From Cochliopodium minus (taxonomy: Eukaryota > Discosea > Himatismenida > Cochliopodiidae): 64,000 nt of DNA. Position numbers and translations under genes: made by a program. The notes below the pieces were generated by a model. The model was not told the DNA's origin and searched no databases. It was given only the letters and a program-made list of their open reading frames with translations. The stretch lies in assembly GCA_024220525.1 (NCBI GenBank), contig JAMYWO010000043.1:130461-194460 (forward strand), read 5' to 3'. This document shows positions 11,759 to 23,389 of the stretch, piece by piece. Numbering within the stretch: position 1 is the first letter of the stretch; every line of letters starts with the position of its first letter.

Positions 11759-13357
11759 TTATTTCAAAAAGTCTTCAAAGTCAAAACGAGGGTTTAATTT
11801 GGAAATATATCTGATGATGCTGTCCACTCCCCTCACATATTTAGAAAGAGTGATTTTGAGGTTATGAGCAACGCAAACGATGACATAAAACTCTTTGCAG
11901 TCTCTAATCGTAGTGAACTCCCATTCATTAACCTCACCATTGACAACAAAAGCTATTTTACAAGAAATTTACATAATAAAATAAGTAAAATAAAAAATAT
12001 GTAAAATAAAAAATAAAAAATAAAAATAAATTAAAATAAAGAATAAAAGTAAAAAATGTAATTAAAACAAAATAGATTAAATAACAAAAAAATAAAACCA
12101 AGTCTTGGACATCTTGGATCTTTCCTTAGGTCCAATATGAACCCAACTTTGTCGTTAACTTCCCATTTGACGAATTTTCTCAGAGTAGATTTGAAAGTAC
12201 CCCAAAATTCAAAAGCGTTTCCCGCCACCCAACAATGAGGACTGCTGTTACAAACATTATCTACTTTACTAAAAAATAAAATCAATTCAAGAATAAAAAA
12301 AAGTGATAATTTAATTTATGTTTAAAAAATTACACATTAGAATCAGCAACACCCTTTAAAATAAAAAAAATTTTGATAACAAAAATAAATAAAAATGAAT
12401 AATAAATAAAAAATTTAAAATAATAAATAAATATAAAAAAAATATATATATTAATCATAAAAAAAAATTGAATTATTGAAAAGAAAAATAAATAAAAAAT
12501 ATAAAAAAATACCAGATACATGAAACGGGTACTTCCCATTTTGTTTGTAACAACTTCCACGTAGTGAACAGAACTGCTCATCTTTAGCTCTCCTACAACT
12601 GAATTCCAACTTCCTTTTACGTGATTTCCTGTCTCACAAGTCAAGTTGTTGTTGCTTAGAATAATGCTTTCTCCACCTAAATATAAAAAATAAAAAATAA
12701 TAAATAAAAAATAAAAAATAAAGATTAAATTTATAATTAATGTTATCTAAAAATAAAAATAAATTAAAATGATATAATGTAATAATATAATAAAATAAAA
12801 TATAATAAATGAAACAATTGAAAAAAAAGTGTTTTTTGATAAATAAAAGATATACATTTGTTTTTGTTCCATTTCATCTTCATTCCATATTTGAAATAAT
12901 TGCAATACCTATCCATTTTTCTTTCATATTTTGTCAATTCATCTTCTTTTAAGATTTCATCTATTTCCTCTTCATTCACAATAACTCCTTTATTATTTTT
13001 ATTGTGAGAAATAAAGATAATTTTTAAAAAGAGAACAAGATTGAATAGAAATGATTGATGATGGTATTTGAATAGATAAGTTTATATTTAGATATATCGT
13101 TTTATTTTTAACGGGGAAATTTTTTTTTTTTTCTTGCCTTGTTGTAATATATCGTATTTTGAGCAGAAATATTTCCAGATTAGTTTGGAATGATTGGAAT
13201 TGGAAATCAATCTGAAAAAGAATTTATTCAATCTCCACATCAAAGTGAGATCCTTTGTATTGAGCAAGCATAAAATGATGCAGATAATATTCTTTGGCAA
13301 TTTTTCAAAGTAAGAAAGAGGAATGATTTCTCCCTCAAATAGATTGTCAATATTCAT
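11759..13357 (-). CDS. F-box and SPRY (B30.2-like) domain protein
   Basis: Residues about 10-65 form an F-box (IPLSYFEKLPKNIICIILCLL, then LTLMWRLNKFFFRLI, IWKYFCSKYDI), the Skp1-binding part of SCF ubiquitin ligases. Later exons form a SPRY domain: GSWNSVVGELKMSS, VHYVEVV, FMYLGVADSNV, VNDKVGFILDLRK, LAFVVNGEVNEWEF, then a C-terminal tail ending in FEDFLK and TAA at 11759-11761. A short acidic/basic linker (EEEIDEILKEDELTKYERKMDRY) joins them. To join the F-box exon to the linker in frame, the intron must start with GC (CAACAAG|gcaag near 13134), a plausible GC-AG intron. Probable role: substrate receptor for ubiquitination. Joining the two domains into one gene is inferred from phase and spacing. 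Confidence 0.72.
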
Positions 13358-13505
13358 TTAAAGGTTGATTTCTTTAAGCTATAAATATGTCCCAAATGAA
13401 ATAAACAATTTTTTTTTTTATTTTTTTTTTTATATTTTTTATTTATTTCACTGAAAAAAAAATTTTTTTGATTAAAAAAAACTTTTTTTTTTGAATTTAT
13501 TTATC

Positions 13506-16500
13506 TTAGTAAAGGGGTTCATATTTCATTCTTTGATTTCTTTTGCGTAGATAAACAATCAAACATATCAAGAAGATAAAGGAACAAATGGCAAGAAAAG
13601 AAAAGTACCAGTATTTCACAAATAAAGTATGTAAAAACTATTTGTTTAAAAAAAAAAATTATGGAAATGTTCGAAAAAGAAATGTTTGAAAAATTTTTTT
13701 TTGTTTTTTTATTTTTTACATTAATAAATCCTCCGACCACTTTTGATTTCAAAATTTTAAATGCAAAAACTCCCGCAGCTATTTTATATTGAAAAAAAGA
13801 TAAAATGATGAATTGATAAATTTAAATAATAAGAGTATTACCATTCTTCCCTGTTTTTGGATCAATAACAAAAACATTGGACAAAACATCATTGTACTAA
13901 AAAAAATAATTAATTAAAATTGTAATATAAAAAAGATTTAAATGATACTAACCAAGAAACCTGTCTTTCCTAAAGTCGCTTCAATGTGTTCGGGAGAAAT
14001 TGAAAGGATTGTGCAATCTATACCGTTGATTACCACTTTCATTCCTTCAACAAAATTATATCCACTAATGAGAAAGCGGGTATTCTCTCTTCCTTCGTTA
14101 GGAACAACGCTCAAATACATAGGCCTAATTTTTTATTTTTTTTAATTAAGTTCAAAAAAAAAAATTAAAATTATTTTTTTAAAATAATTACCATTGAGTG
14201 TCAACGTTGGATTTGTCACAATAATATGTAGTGTTGGGACATTTCAAAACCTTTGTTTGAAAAGATGATTATAAAATACAAAAAAAAAATTGAGATTTTA
14301 CTCCGTTTGCATTATCGAAAGAATTTAATGTCACATTATCTCTACAAGGATAGTAATATTTGTCTTTTTCAATGAAAAATTATTTTAAAAAAAATTTTAA
14401 TAAAAAAAAAAAAAAAAAATTTTACCAACTTTTACCATTATTGTTTGGTTTGAAATACAATAAGCTTGATAACAAGAAGGACTTAGAGTGTTTACGATGA
14501 TAGAAGGACTCGTAGAAACAATGGTGGACAAAAAACACTTGCTTCCATTACCATAGTACTCCAATCTATCTCCTGAATAAGCGTCTCTGTTCGAAACGTT
14601 TCTACAATCTCCGAAAAAACTTCCTACCTGTAATTAATTAAAATAAAAATTTATAAAAGAAGAAAAATTGCTTTACAATTGTCGGGCAAAAATCAGGAAG
14701 AATATTTCCTTATTTTTTATTTTAAAAAAAATATTTATTGATTTATAACAAAAACAATAAATATTTTTTAATTATTTTTTGACTGACCTCCTTCTTGTGG
14801 GTTTTGAAAGTATTGAAAATAAGAAGGAATATAACTTTCATATTGAAAATAATTGCACTGAGCCTTTGAGCTTCCCTCATAAGAACATCCAGTCTTTTTT
14901 GAAGAAAAAAAAAAAAATTAAAAAAAAAAAAAAAAAAAAAAATTAATTAAAAATTTAATAAAAAATAGAAAATATTAGATTACTTTTTTTGGTTGATCAC
15001 AAATTGAAACGATTTCGTCTTTCGGCCAAGTGTTGCATTTGTTATTTACAATGTTACATCCAGCATTAATTGCAAAGGGGTTGTATCTTTGTATCGTCGT
15101 TGCTCTATTTGTTTTGTTTGTTATGTAATATCCCAAATCGTCTAAAAGATAAAGTGTCAAATCTGAAATTATTGCATTCACACTTATAGTTCCTTTAGTT
15201 AAATTTTAATTTTTTAAAATTTGGAAAAAAAATAAAATAAAATTTTTTTACCTGTCATAAATCTTTTCAAAAAAAAGATATTATTATTGTTAAAAAAATA
15301 AAATTTTTATATTTTATTTTACTCGGACTGGAAAATTCTGAATATTTATTTTAAAAACTATTTTCAAAATTTTTTTAAAATCAAACCTTTTTTCCCAATG
15401 ACTGTATTGAGTACCTTCTCCTCCCTTTTACAAATTTTTTTTTCGAGAAAGCAAAAATTAAATTTATAAAGAGAAATTAATTCGTTACTTGATTTTCAAG
15501 CTCAGCACCAACAAGAGAATCGCATCCAAAAAAAGATCTCACATAACTAAGAACATTTGGAGTGGTTAAATACATCACAGGAGTACCTTCTCTCACAGTA
15601 TCAGGCAGAGTAGCATTAGGTATTTTACTTAAATTATCCCATGTAAATCCTGTTTATTAAATATTTTTTTAATTTTTATTTTGTTTTTGTTTTTATTTAT
15701 TTAATTTTTTTTTTAATTTTTTTTTTATTATTATTACGACTTTTATTTTTGATTTTTATTTTTTATTATTACTATTATTTTTTTTTACCTAATATATGTG
15801 TAATTTCATGTGCGATGATTGTTACTTTTGTTAAATCGGAATAATCATCAAAAGAAGCAGGATTTACATTCAAAATACCCGCGATAGGCCTTCCAGAACC
15901 CAAATCTATTTGACAAGCTGAAGCATAAGCGACCACCAAATCATTCATTATAGGTCTATTCAATAAAAAAATTAATAAACAAGTTTTAAAAAAAAAATAA
16001 TATATAAGTTTTTAAAAAAATATTAAAAATTAAAAATGAAATAATAAAAATTAAAAAAAAAATAATAAAAAAAAAAAAAAAAAAAAAATAAAAAAATCTA
16101 CCTTCCTGTTACGAAAATAACCAAATCTGCTTCTACTCCTAGGGTTACAAGGTGACTTGGTATATCTACGTGTCCACATGTCTCATTTGACAAATAAGTT
16201 CTAGCATTCGGGTTGTTTATCAGAACTAATGAAGAGAGAACTTTTGATGCTTCTGTTACCAAGTTGTTCATGGTGTTTATAAATTGGCTTGTAATTAAAT
16301 CATCCTCTAATTCAATTTTATTTTTTCTTTTTCTTTTTTTTCAAATAAAGAAAAATTTACGTTCGCCTTTTTTAAAAATAAAAAAATATTAATCAAAAAA
16401 ATTTTTTGGATATTTAAAAAGAGGATTCAATTTTGGTTTGAATTTTTTTACATCTGTAGTAACAATTGTTATTTATATTCAATGTTTCATTGCAATATAT

Positions 16501-16782
16501 AGTTTGATTTATTGCTGGTGTTCCTATTATCACCACATCATCCACATTGAAACAAGCATAGGGATCTGAATTGAGGAGATGATAATCGAGATAGATTCTC
16601 AGACTTTGAGAATCCTCTTCCATTCTTTTATTATTCAAGGAAATCTCTTTTTGTATCCTTCCTATTCCTTTTCCCCAAGGATCCAAAGAAATTTTATCAT
16701 GTATACAATGATGATGTTGATGAGTTAAAGAGGATAGTATGAATAAACAAATGAAATAAAGAAAGAAAATTAAAAATTTCAT
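13506..16782 (-). CDS. Leishmanolysin-like (M8) zinc metalloprotease, membrane-anchored
   Basis: Starts with a signal peptide (MKFLIFFLYFICLFIL). Then come VNPASFDDYSDLTKVTI and the metzincin motif AHEITHILGF (two zinc His and the catalytic Glu). After a spacer follow GGEGTQYSHWEKR (third zinc His) and the family block RIFQSEFMTG, split over a 15-base exon (15323-15337) and an 11-base exon (15252-15262). SLTLYLLDDLGYY-like sequence follows, then Cys-rich segments and an IPT/TIG-like fold (LSVVPNEGRENTRFLISGYNF, from about 14120). A C-terminal membrane span (FLAICSFIFLICLIVYL) and a short basic tail end at TAA 13506-13508. Predicted type I surface protease, as GP63 is in kinetoplastids. The active site looks complete. 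Confidence 0.88.
15252..15337 (-). other. Two adjacent micro-exons (15 and 11 bases) in the leishmanolysin gene
   Basis: The 15-base exon (15337-15323) and 11-base exon (15262-15252) are each bounded by ag and gt. Together they supply I-F-Q-S-E-F-M-T of the conserved leishmanolysin HWE...ELMTG block. Without both, frame and motif are lost. Confidence 0.85.
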
Positions 16783-16811
16783 TTTTTTTTTTTATTTTTT
16801 ATTTTTTATTT

Positions 16812-18036
16812 TTAATTTGTATAATTCAAATAATATTTTATTGCTACTTTAGATACTTCAAGAAAAGCTTCTTTTAATCCTTCTCTATTTAATGCAGAAC
16901 ATTCCAAATATTTAATAGCACCTATTTTCTTGGCCATCTCCTCTCCTTCATGTGACTTGATATAATCCCTAGTAGATCCAAAAGAATCTACAAGATCTTT
17001 TCTCAGTCCTACTAAAACTATTCTTCCGTTTGAATATTTTGAAATTTCATTAATCCTATAGAAGTTAAAAAAAATAAAAAACTTTAAAAAATTTTGTTTA
17101 AAAAAAGTTGTGTAAAAAATTACCATCTGTCTTGAATGTTATAGAAAGTTTTTCTATCCACAACAGAAAAACAAAGAAAAAAAGCAGAGGTACCAGGGTA
17201 ACCAGCTTTGTTCAAATTTTGATAATCTTCAGATCCATTATTGTCCCAAAATGTGAAATTGTAGTCAATACCTTCAATATTTTCACTTACTAAAATATTT
17301 TTTTTAGTTTTTCTTTTAATTAGATTAAAAAAAAATTACATTTGTAGGTATGAAATCCTTGAGGCAGATCATAAGAGAAATTATTCGTTTTGTAAGCCAA
17401 AATTGTGGATGTTTCCCAACCTTCAAAAAAAAAATTTATTTTAAAAAAAAAACTTGTTATTTGTAAAATTAAATCCCTTGAATAATTTACTTTAGAATCC
17501 CCAACAAGTTGAACTTTATAATTCAAAGCCAATAATTTATCTAATTCTTTTGGTTCATGTTTTTTTGTAAGCCTTTCTTTGAATTCTTTGTAACATATTG
17601 TGAAACTATTGTCGGTGTCTAATTCATCAAAGAGGTTGGATGAAAAGTTTAGAATATGTTTCTTATTGATATCTTTTGATTTTAAATGTTTGTAAAATTC
17701 TTTTGCTATTTGGGTAAATTCTTTTCGATCTAGTGTTCCGTTTTTATCTTTATCAAACTTTTAAAGAGTAAAAAAATGAATTTATTGAAAACAAAATTTA
17801 AGTGAAATTATAATTATTATAATAATTCAATTTCAAAATAAAAAAATATTCAAAAATTAACTGAACTGATCAATTATGTTTTTGAATTAGGGAGAATCAT
17901 TTAATTTTTTGAATTTATACAATTGAAATGAGTAATTATATTTACTTTAATTCTAAATGTTTACCTTTTCAAATCCTTGTTTAAATAATTCTTCATCATG
18001 AGATTCGATTAATTTTGAAATTTGATTATTTCCCAT
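16812..18036 (-). CDS. EF-hand + Rho-family GTPase fusion, copy A (frame break in P-loop)
   Basis: The protein starts MGNNQISKL (ATG 18034-18036). It has an EF-hand region (loop DKDKNGTLDRKE, then the weaker DTDNSFTICYKE), followed by a Rho-like GTPase: LNYKVQLVGDSK, FWDNNGSEDY (DxxG), LVGLRKDLVDSFG (T/L-K/R-K-D-type guanine motif) and ECSALNREG. It ends KYYLNYTN with no C-terminal CaaX cysteine. The exon expected to give VGKTS reads GTTGGGAAACATCC (about 17410-17424), one A short of the frame used by everything downstream (STILAYKTNNF). This is a frameshift or assembly indel. It sits in tandem with the 18157-19334 copy. Function is inferred: a calcium-responsive GTPase in actin or membrane signalling. 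Confidence 0.8.
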
Positions 18037-18156
18037 TTGTGAAAACCAATTTTTTTTTTTTAATTTTTTCCTTTCTTATTTAATTTAACAAATCGAAACA
18101 AAACAGATTTTTAATCAAAAATTTTTTTTTCACCGATATCAAAAAAGAAAATAATT

Positions 18157-19334
18157 CTAATTCTGAGTTGCGAGTTTCAAAATTTGATCGAAAGACTCAA
18201 CCAAATTGTCCATACAAGAAGCAGAACACTCAAAAAATGAAACAGCACCAATTCTCTTAGCCAAGTCATTAGCATCACGACTATCAACACCCTTGTCATC
18301 TTCAGGAACATCTATAACAACTTCTCCTTCTTTTTTTTGTTTAGTTTTTCTCAAATCCTTTTGAAGACCCAAAAGAATCAGATTTTTAGTGTTGAGGTGC
18401 TCCTTTATCTCAGGAATCCACTTTGTTTCTATTTTTTTGAAAGACTGTTTGTCGTGGAGGGAGAAGCAGATCACAAAGACGGAGCTTTCTGGGTAGCTTT
18501 TCTTTCTATCGTCGGAGAATTTCACCATTCCATCATCAGAACCATTATGATCAAGAAGGTTGAAATTGTAGGTATTCTCTCCTATTTTTTGTGAAACTAT
18601 TTTTTCAAATATAAAGTTTATCAATAATTATACATTTTAAATTTCTTTTTACTTTACCATAATAACTATGTAAGCCGTCTGGTATTACAAGAAGATCCTT
18701 AAATTTTTTGTCTTTGAAAGCATAAATTGCACTTGTTTTACCTATTTTAAGTTTTTCAAAATTTTTTATTCAAAATGATTTACTTTGAATATAAAAAAAA
18801 AACTTAATTTTACCGATCCCTCTTTCCCCTAATACTTGTATTTTTCGGTTCTTTTGATTCAATCTTTCAGTTTCTTGTTGTTCGTGGCTTTTTAAGCACC
18901 AATTCTTGAATTCTTTTTCATTTGATTATTTTTTTAAAAGAAATTTTAAGATGAAAATAAAATTTTTTTTTTTTATATTTTTATAAAGAAAAATATTTAC
19001 CAGTGTATGTGATAACTTCATCACCATCTGAATCTATTTCTCCAAATAGATTCAATGAAAAATTCAAAAGGCTTTCACGAGGTATTTCTTTTGAATTCAA
19101 ATATTTATAAAATTCTTTGGACAATTTTCTTAATTCTGCTTTATCCAGTGATCCATTTGAATTCTTATCAAACTTCAATAAAAGGGAGAAAAATAAAAAT
19201 ATATTTTCAGTAAATATTTATTTTATTTGTAAAGGAGTAAAGAATTTTTTTTTTACTTTTTGGAATAATTGCTTTAGAATCTTATCATTCTCGGGATCAT
19301 TTAAAATGGTTTTCAATTGAATATTATTTCCCAT
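18157..19334 (-). CDS. EF-hand + Rho-family GTPase fusion, copy B (intact)
   Basis: Same architecture as its downstream neighbour. It starts MGNNIQLKT, then has EF-hand loops DKNSNGSLDKAE and DSDGDEVITYTE (about residues 25-90). The GTPase follows: KIQVLGERGIGKTSAIYAF (intact P-loop split by an intron after G-I-G), NLLDHNGSDDG (G3), FVICFSLHDKQSF, LILLGLQKDLR (G4) and FFECSA (G5). It ends ILKLATQN, with no CaaX prenylation box. The Gly at position 2 followed by N-N suggests N-myristoylation, although the usual Ser/Thr at position 6 is missing. EF-hand-Rab and Miro fusions are known; EF-hand followed by Rho is uncommon. All splice phases close. Confidence 0.87.
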
Positions 19335-19435
19335 TACTCTTTTCAAAAAATTAATATTTTATGCTTTTTTTTTTTTATTTTATTTTATTTTTTCAATTCC
19401 TCTTTTAAAATAATCAATTATTCCAATCTTATTGA

Positions 19436-22400
19436 TCATTTAATGAAAAAAAAATCATTTTGAAGGGAATCTGCTGCCAGTTTTATTTGGGTGGATATTC
19501 TTTTTAAAAGAAAAGTGGATTGAGAAATATTTCCTTGGACAAGTTGAGCATACAAAGCAGGGAAAACCACTGCATAAAACATTGTTTAATCTCAAAATAT
19601 TAAAGAAATAATTTAGTTACCTGAGTCATAGGAATCATCTGAAAGACTGTTTTTCAATTAAAATTAAATTTTTGAAATTGAATTATTTGTTTACCCATAG
19701 ACGATGTGTTTATACCATAAAGAATTGGTCATCAAATATTGATCAGATAAAAGAGACTTTTCAACTTTCATCAAACGATCATTAATACTTCTCAAATTAA
19801 GACTTTTCTATTGAAAAAATAAATATTATATAAAAAATAACTTTTAAAATTTATTAGTTTGTTCTTTACATGTGACAAAACTCTTTTACTTCTTATGCCA
19901 GCTTCCCAATCCATATAATTCTTTATTTCAGAATTTATAGACAAAGCAGACTGGTTGAATCGTTGTAGAGAAGAATCCAGAGAAGACCAATCAAGAGCCA
20001 AATTGTTGAATTTAGTTTTAAAAGACTGGACAGAATTATACAAAGTCTTTTATTAACAAGATTAATTAAATACATTAATATTTTTTTATATTTTCTTACT
20101 GAAGCATAATCTGTATGATCAAAAGGTAAAACAGAATCATCAGCCATTCTTAAAATTATATAACCATACATTTGAGCCAACCCTTGAAACCCATCTAATT
20201 TTATAACTATTTAATAAAAGAAAAAAATTTACCAGCGTGATAAGTAAAATTAGCATCTCCAAAATTAGTAATCCAGTAGTAAGAATCATAATTTGAATTT
20301 TTAACGGACTCAAATTTAGATCCATCTTGAGAAATCTAAATTTTAATTAAAAGATTATTTAAATTAAAAGAAAAGAAAAGATTTAAAGAAATTCTACATG
20401 AGAGTCTAACGTTGGTATTCCATATCTCAAACTAAACTAAACAAAGAAATTAAAACTTATTTTAAAAGGATAATTGGTTACTGTAGTGTGATCAGATCCT
20501 CCTTTTACAGGAACTACTTGTTTTGAATTCCAAATATCATACATAGTCTTGGCAGTTCCACTTATAATTGATTTTTTTGCTGCTTCGGTAACAATTTTGC
20601 TCAAAGAGGGTAATCCTAGTTTAATAAAGAAAGATTTCAATAAATATTCATTATAAAAAATTCAATGTACCATTAACTTCTAATGTTCCAATATCTTTCA
20701 CCGCAATATCCAAGTTTAAATATATAATTCCTGTTTGATCCAATTTTTTAATTATTGTTTCCAAAAACTCAACAGAACCAATGTCACCATACTCTTTTTT
20801 TTTTTTATATAAACATTGATGAAAAAATTAATTTATTTTTTGTACCTCCAGCATCCCACGAACAAAACACAATCGTTCTTCTTGGTTTCCAGCCTTCTTT
20901 TAATAATTTTCCAAAACCTTTTTAAAAAAGAAATATAATATTATTTCCCCAACAATAAAAAAATAACCTCTCATAATCTACAAATTTTAAAAAAATAATT
21001 AAAAATTAAAAAAATAAAAAATTAAACTTTACCTCTAAAGAGATACTATGGCCACTAAGATTTTTGTAATTTTAATGAATAATATAGATTTAATAATAAT
21101 AATCATTACCTCAACGGATCACTTTATCAAACAAAAAAAATTTAAAACTGTTTTTTTTTTAATGAAAAAAATTAGATACCTTGCACCCAAAGTCCAAGCA
21201 TCTCTATGAGACCCAAAAAGGACAATTCTGTCTAAAAAGGAAATAAAACAGAAAATAAATCTTGTAAAATTTTTTTTACCTGGTTCGATTTCTCCTATAT
21301 AAAAGTTTTTTTAAATGTTTGTTCAGATTAAAAGTAAAGAAATATAAAACCTTCTATTATTCCATTTATGTTCCAAATATTGACAATTGTATCATTCATT
21401 AAAATATCAACCAAGACATTCAAAGAAGGTCCCTAAAAAAACGAAAAAATCGTTTTTATTTTTTAAAAAGACAAGTTGATGTTTCCTTACAACACTGCTA
21501 ATGTTTAATCCGCTCTTCCAAGAAGCATTTGGTATACTATTCCCACTTAAACCTTTCACTATGTTTTCCGCATCACCATACCCGATTGATAAAACAGGAA
21601 TACTAAAAAAATTTAAGAAATTTTGAAGTAAAAAGAGTCAAAAATAAAAAAAACTTTATAAGTATTACTTTAACATATTTGATCCATACATTTTTGAAGG
21701 ATCTTTTATTTCATCAAAATTAAATCTCGCTCCGTTTTGTGAGCTAGGCCTATCGAAAAAAAAATTGTGAAAATTTATTATGAAAATAATAAGTCTATTT
21801 ATTTTACCATCCCATTGTTGTTGGGTCTAAAAAAAGTAAAAAATAAAAAAAAATTTTGAAAAATGCTTTATTTAAGTTGCTACCTCCATCTCCCATCCAT
21901 ACATTACTATTTCATAATATAAATTTTAATTTTTTCTTTTTAAACTTTTTTTTTTACCCTCTTTGTACCTATCAAATTATTGATTAAAAAAAAAATAGAA
22001 ATATAATTATTTTTCAATTTTTACAGTTGTATTCGTGCCTAAGAAAAAATGAATTAAATTAAATTAAAATTTGAAGACAATTAAATAAAATAATATACTA
22101 TAAGGCCCTTGAGGATAAATAGGTCCCTTCAAATATCCTAAATTGCTGTTAAGAATCAAAACAAAACAAATTTTTATTAACCAGTTTCTGCAGGATCAAT
22201 AAATATTAAACAAGCTATTGCACCATAAAACTGAGCATTATTTCTTAACCAAATAAAAGATAAAAGCTTAAAAAAAATGTATTGCAAGAATTTAAATTCT
22301 TACGGTTTACTTGCTCTATTATTTTGTCCATATCTTACGATGACAATTTTGTCTTTGAAATCAACTGTACCATTCAAAGCTAAAAAAAAGATGTTTTATA

Positions 22401-23184
22401 TTTCATATAATTTTTTTCACACTTTATTTAATAATAAAATTTTTAACCTTCAAAATCTTCTTTTCTACCATAATTTACATAAACCAATTCTCCTAAAACT
22501 CTACCAGAACCAGAGTACCCATTGAATGTCTTTTAAATTAAAACAAACTTTAAAAATGTTTATATTTTTATTTTTAAGTTACAGGAATCCCATTCGCCAA
22601 ACAAGAAGTTTGATCTACTGGAATGCAATCTTCTTCCAATTTCGCTTTATAAGAAAATTCTGGAGTTAAGATTTCAACATCCCTGTTTATTGGATATGAT
22701 CTTTTTTTTTTCCGATCAGACAAAAAAATAAATTTAAAAATTCAATCAAAAAATAAATACAAGTAAACTGGGAATGTATAATTCCTTATGATTGAGATGT
22801 TCCATTCATTTAAACTATATATAAAATAATTTATTTTAAAATAATGAAAGGAATATTCGATTGAAATAGTTTTTTTTTTTCTATTTACTAATTTATTGTC
22901 ATCAATACAGTTTGGTAATCTCCATCAGTTCCTGCAAGATGGGGTTTCGAGCTATAGTGCTTCACAAAATTTCCTATAGATTTGGCATCCACATTTTTGA
23001 GAAAAGAGTTATAAAACTTATTGTAATCAGGTATATCGCTATTTGTGAATGCCAAAATAACAAATACTATTCCAACAGTTACTAAAATTACTCCCAATGC
23101 TATTAAAATTAACAAAATAATTTTGCTATTCTTTTTTCTATTATTCAGTAATGATGTATTCTCTTCTTCATCTATCTCAAGCAT
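19436..23184 (-). CDS. M28 NAALADase/PSMA-like type II membrane protein, probably catalytically dead
   Basis: A short acidic cytosolic tail ([13 protein letters not shown]) and a membrane span ([20 protein letters not shown]) precede a PHLAGT-type start, a PA domain (VQRG, then GDPTTMGWPSS) and the M28 domain. The latter shows [42 protein letters not shown] and [16 protein letters not shown] dimerisation region ([17 protein letters not shown]) ends at TGA 19436-19438. Against human PSMA from memory, zinc ligands His377, Asp387, Glu425 and Asp453 are kept. The general base Glu424 is Gly (DAGE) and His553 is Asn ([11 protein letters not shown]). The start ATG at 23184 is preferred over an in-frame upstream TTG. 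Very small exons near 21.8-22.04 kb include one carrying an extra base (21884-21907). Confidence 0.85.
21827..22038 (-). other. Run of micro-exons (14, 11, 24 and 19 bases) in the NAALADase-like gene
   Basis: Exons at 22038-22025 (14), 21968-21958 (11), 21907-21884 (24) and about 21827 (19) are separated by introns of about 50-60 bases. Together they encode S-T-N-T-T-V-Q-R-G...G-D-G-D-P-T-T-M-G of the PA domain. The 24-base exon is one base too long for the frame; removing one A would give N-V-W-M-G-D-G-D-P. Confidence 0.8.
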
Positions 23185-23389
23185 AGTTTGATCAGAATTT
23201 TTTTCAAAAAACAATTTTTTTTTATTTGCTGAAAATGAATTTCAGATTTTAAAATGGAATTCTTGAAATTTTATTAAGAATAAATTGAGATTCCTTTTGA
23301 TGAAATGGAAAGATTTATATAGTTATATATTTTTTTCAATGAAATAAAAAAAAAAATTCGAAATTAAGATACTAACAAGAAACAATAAA

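Noticed and set aside
17415-17486. A micro-exon to repair the EF-hand-Rho P-loop
   Set aside because: The intron contains no ag-N-gt arrangement of the needed length, and the motif itself lacks one base; an indel is simpler.
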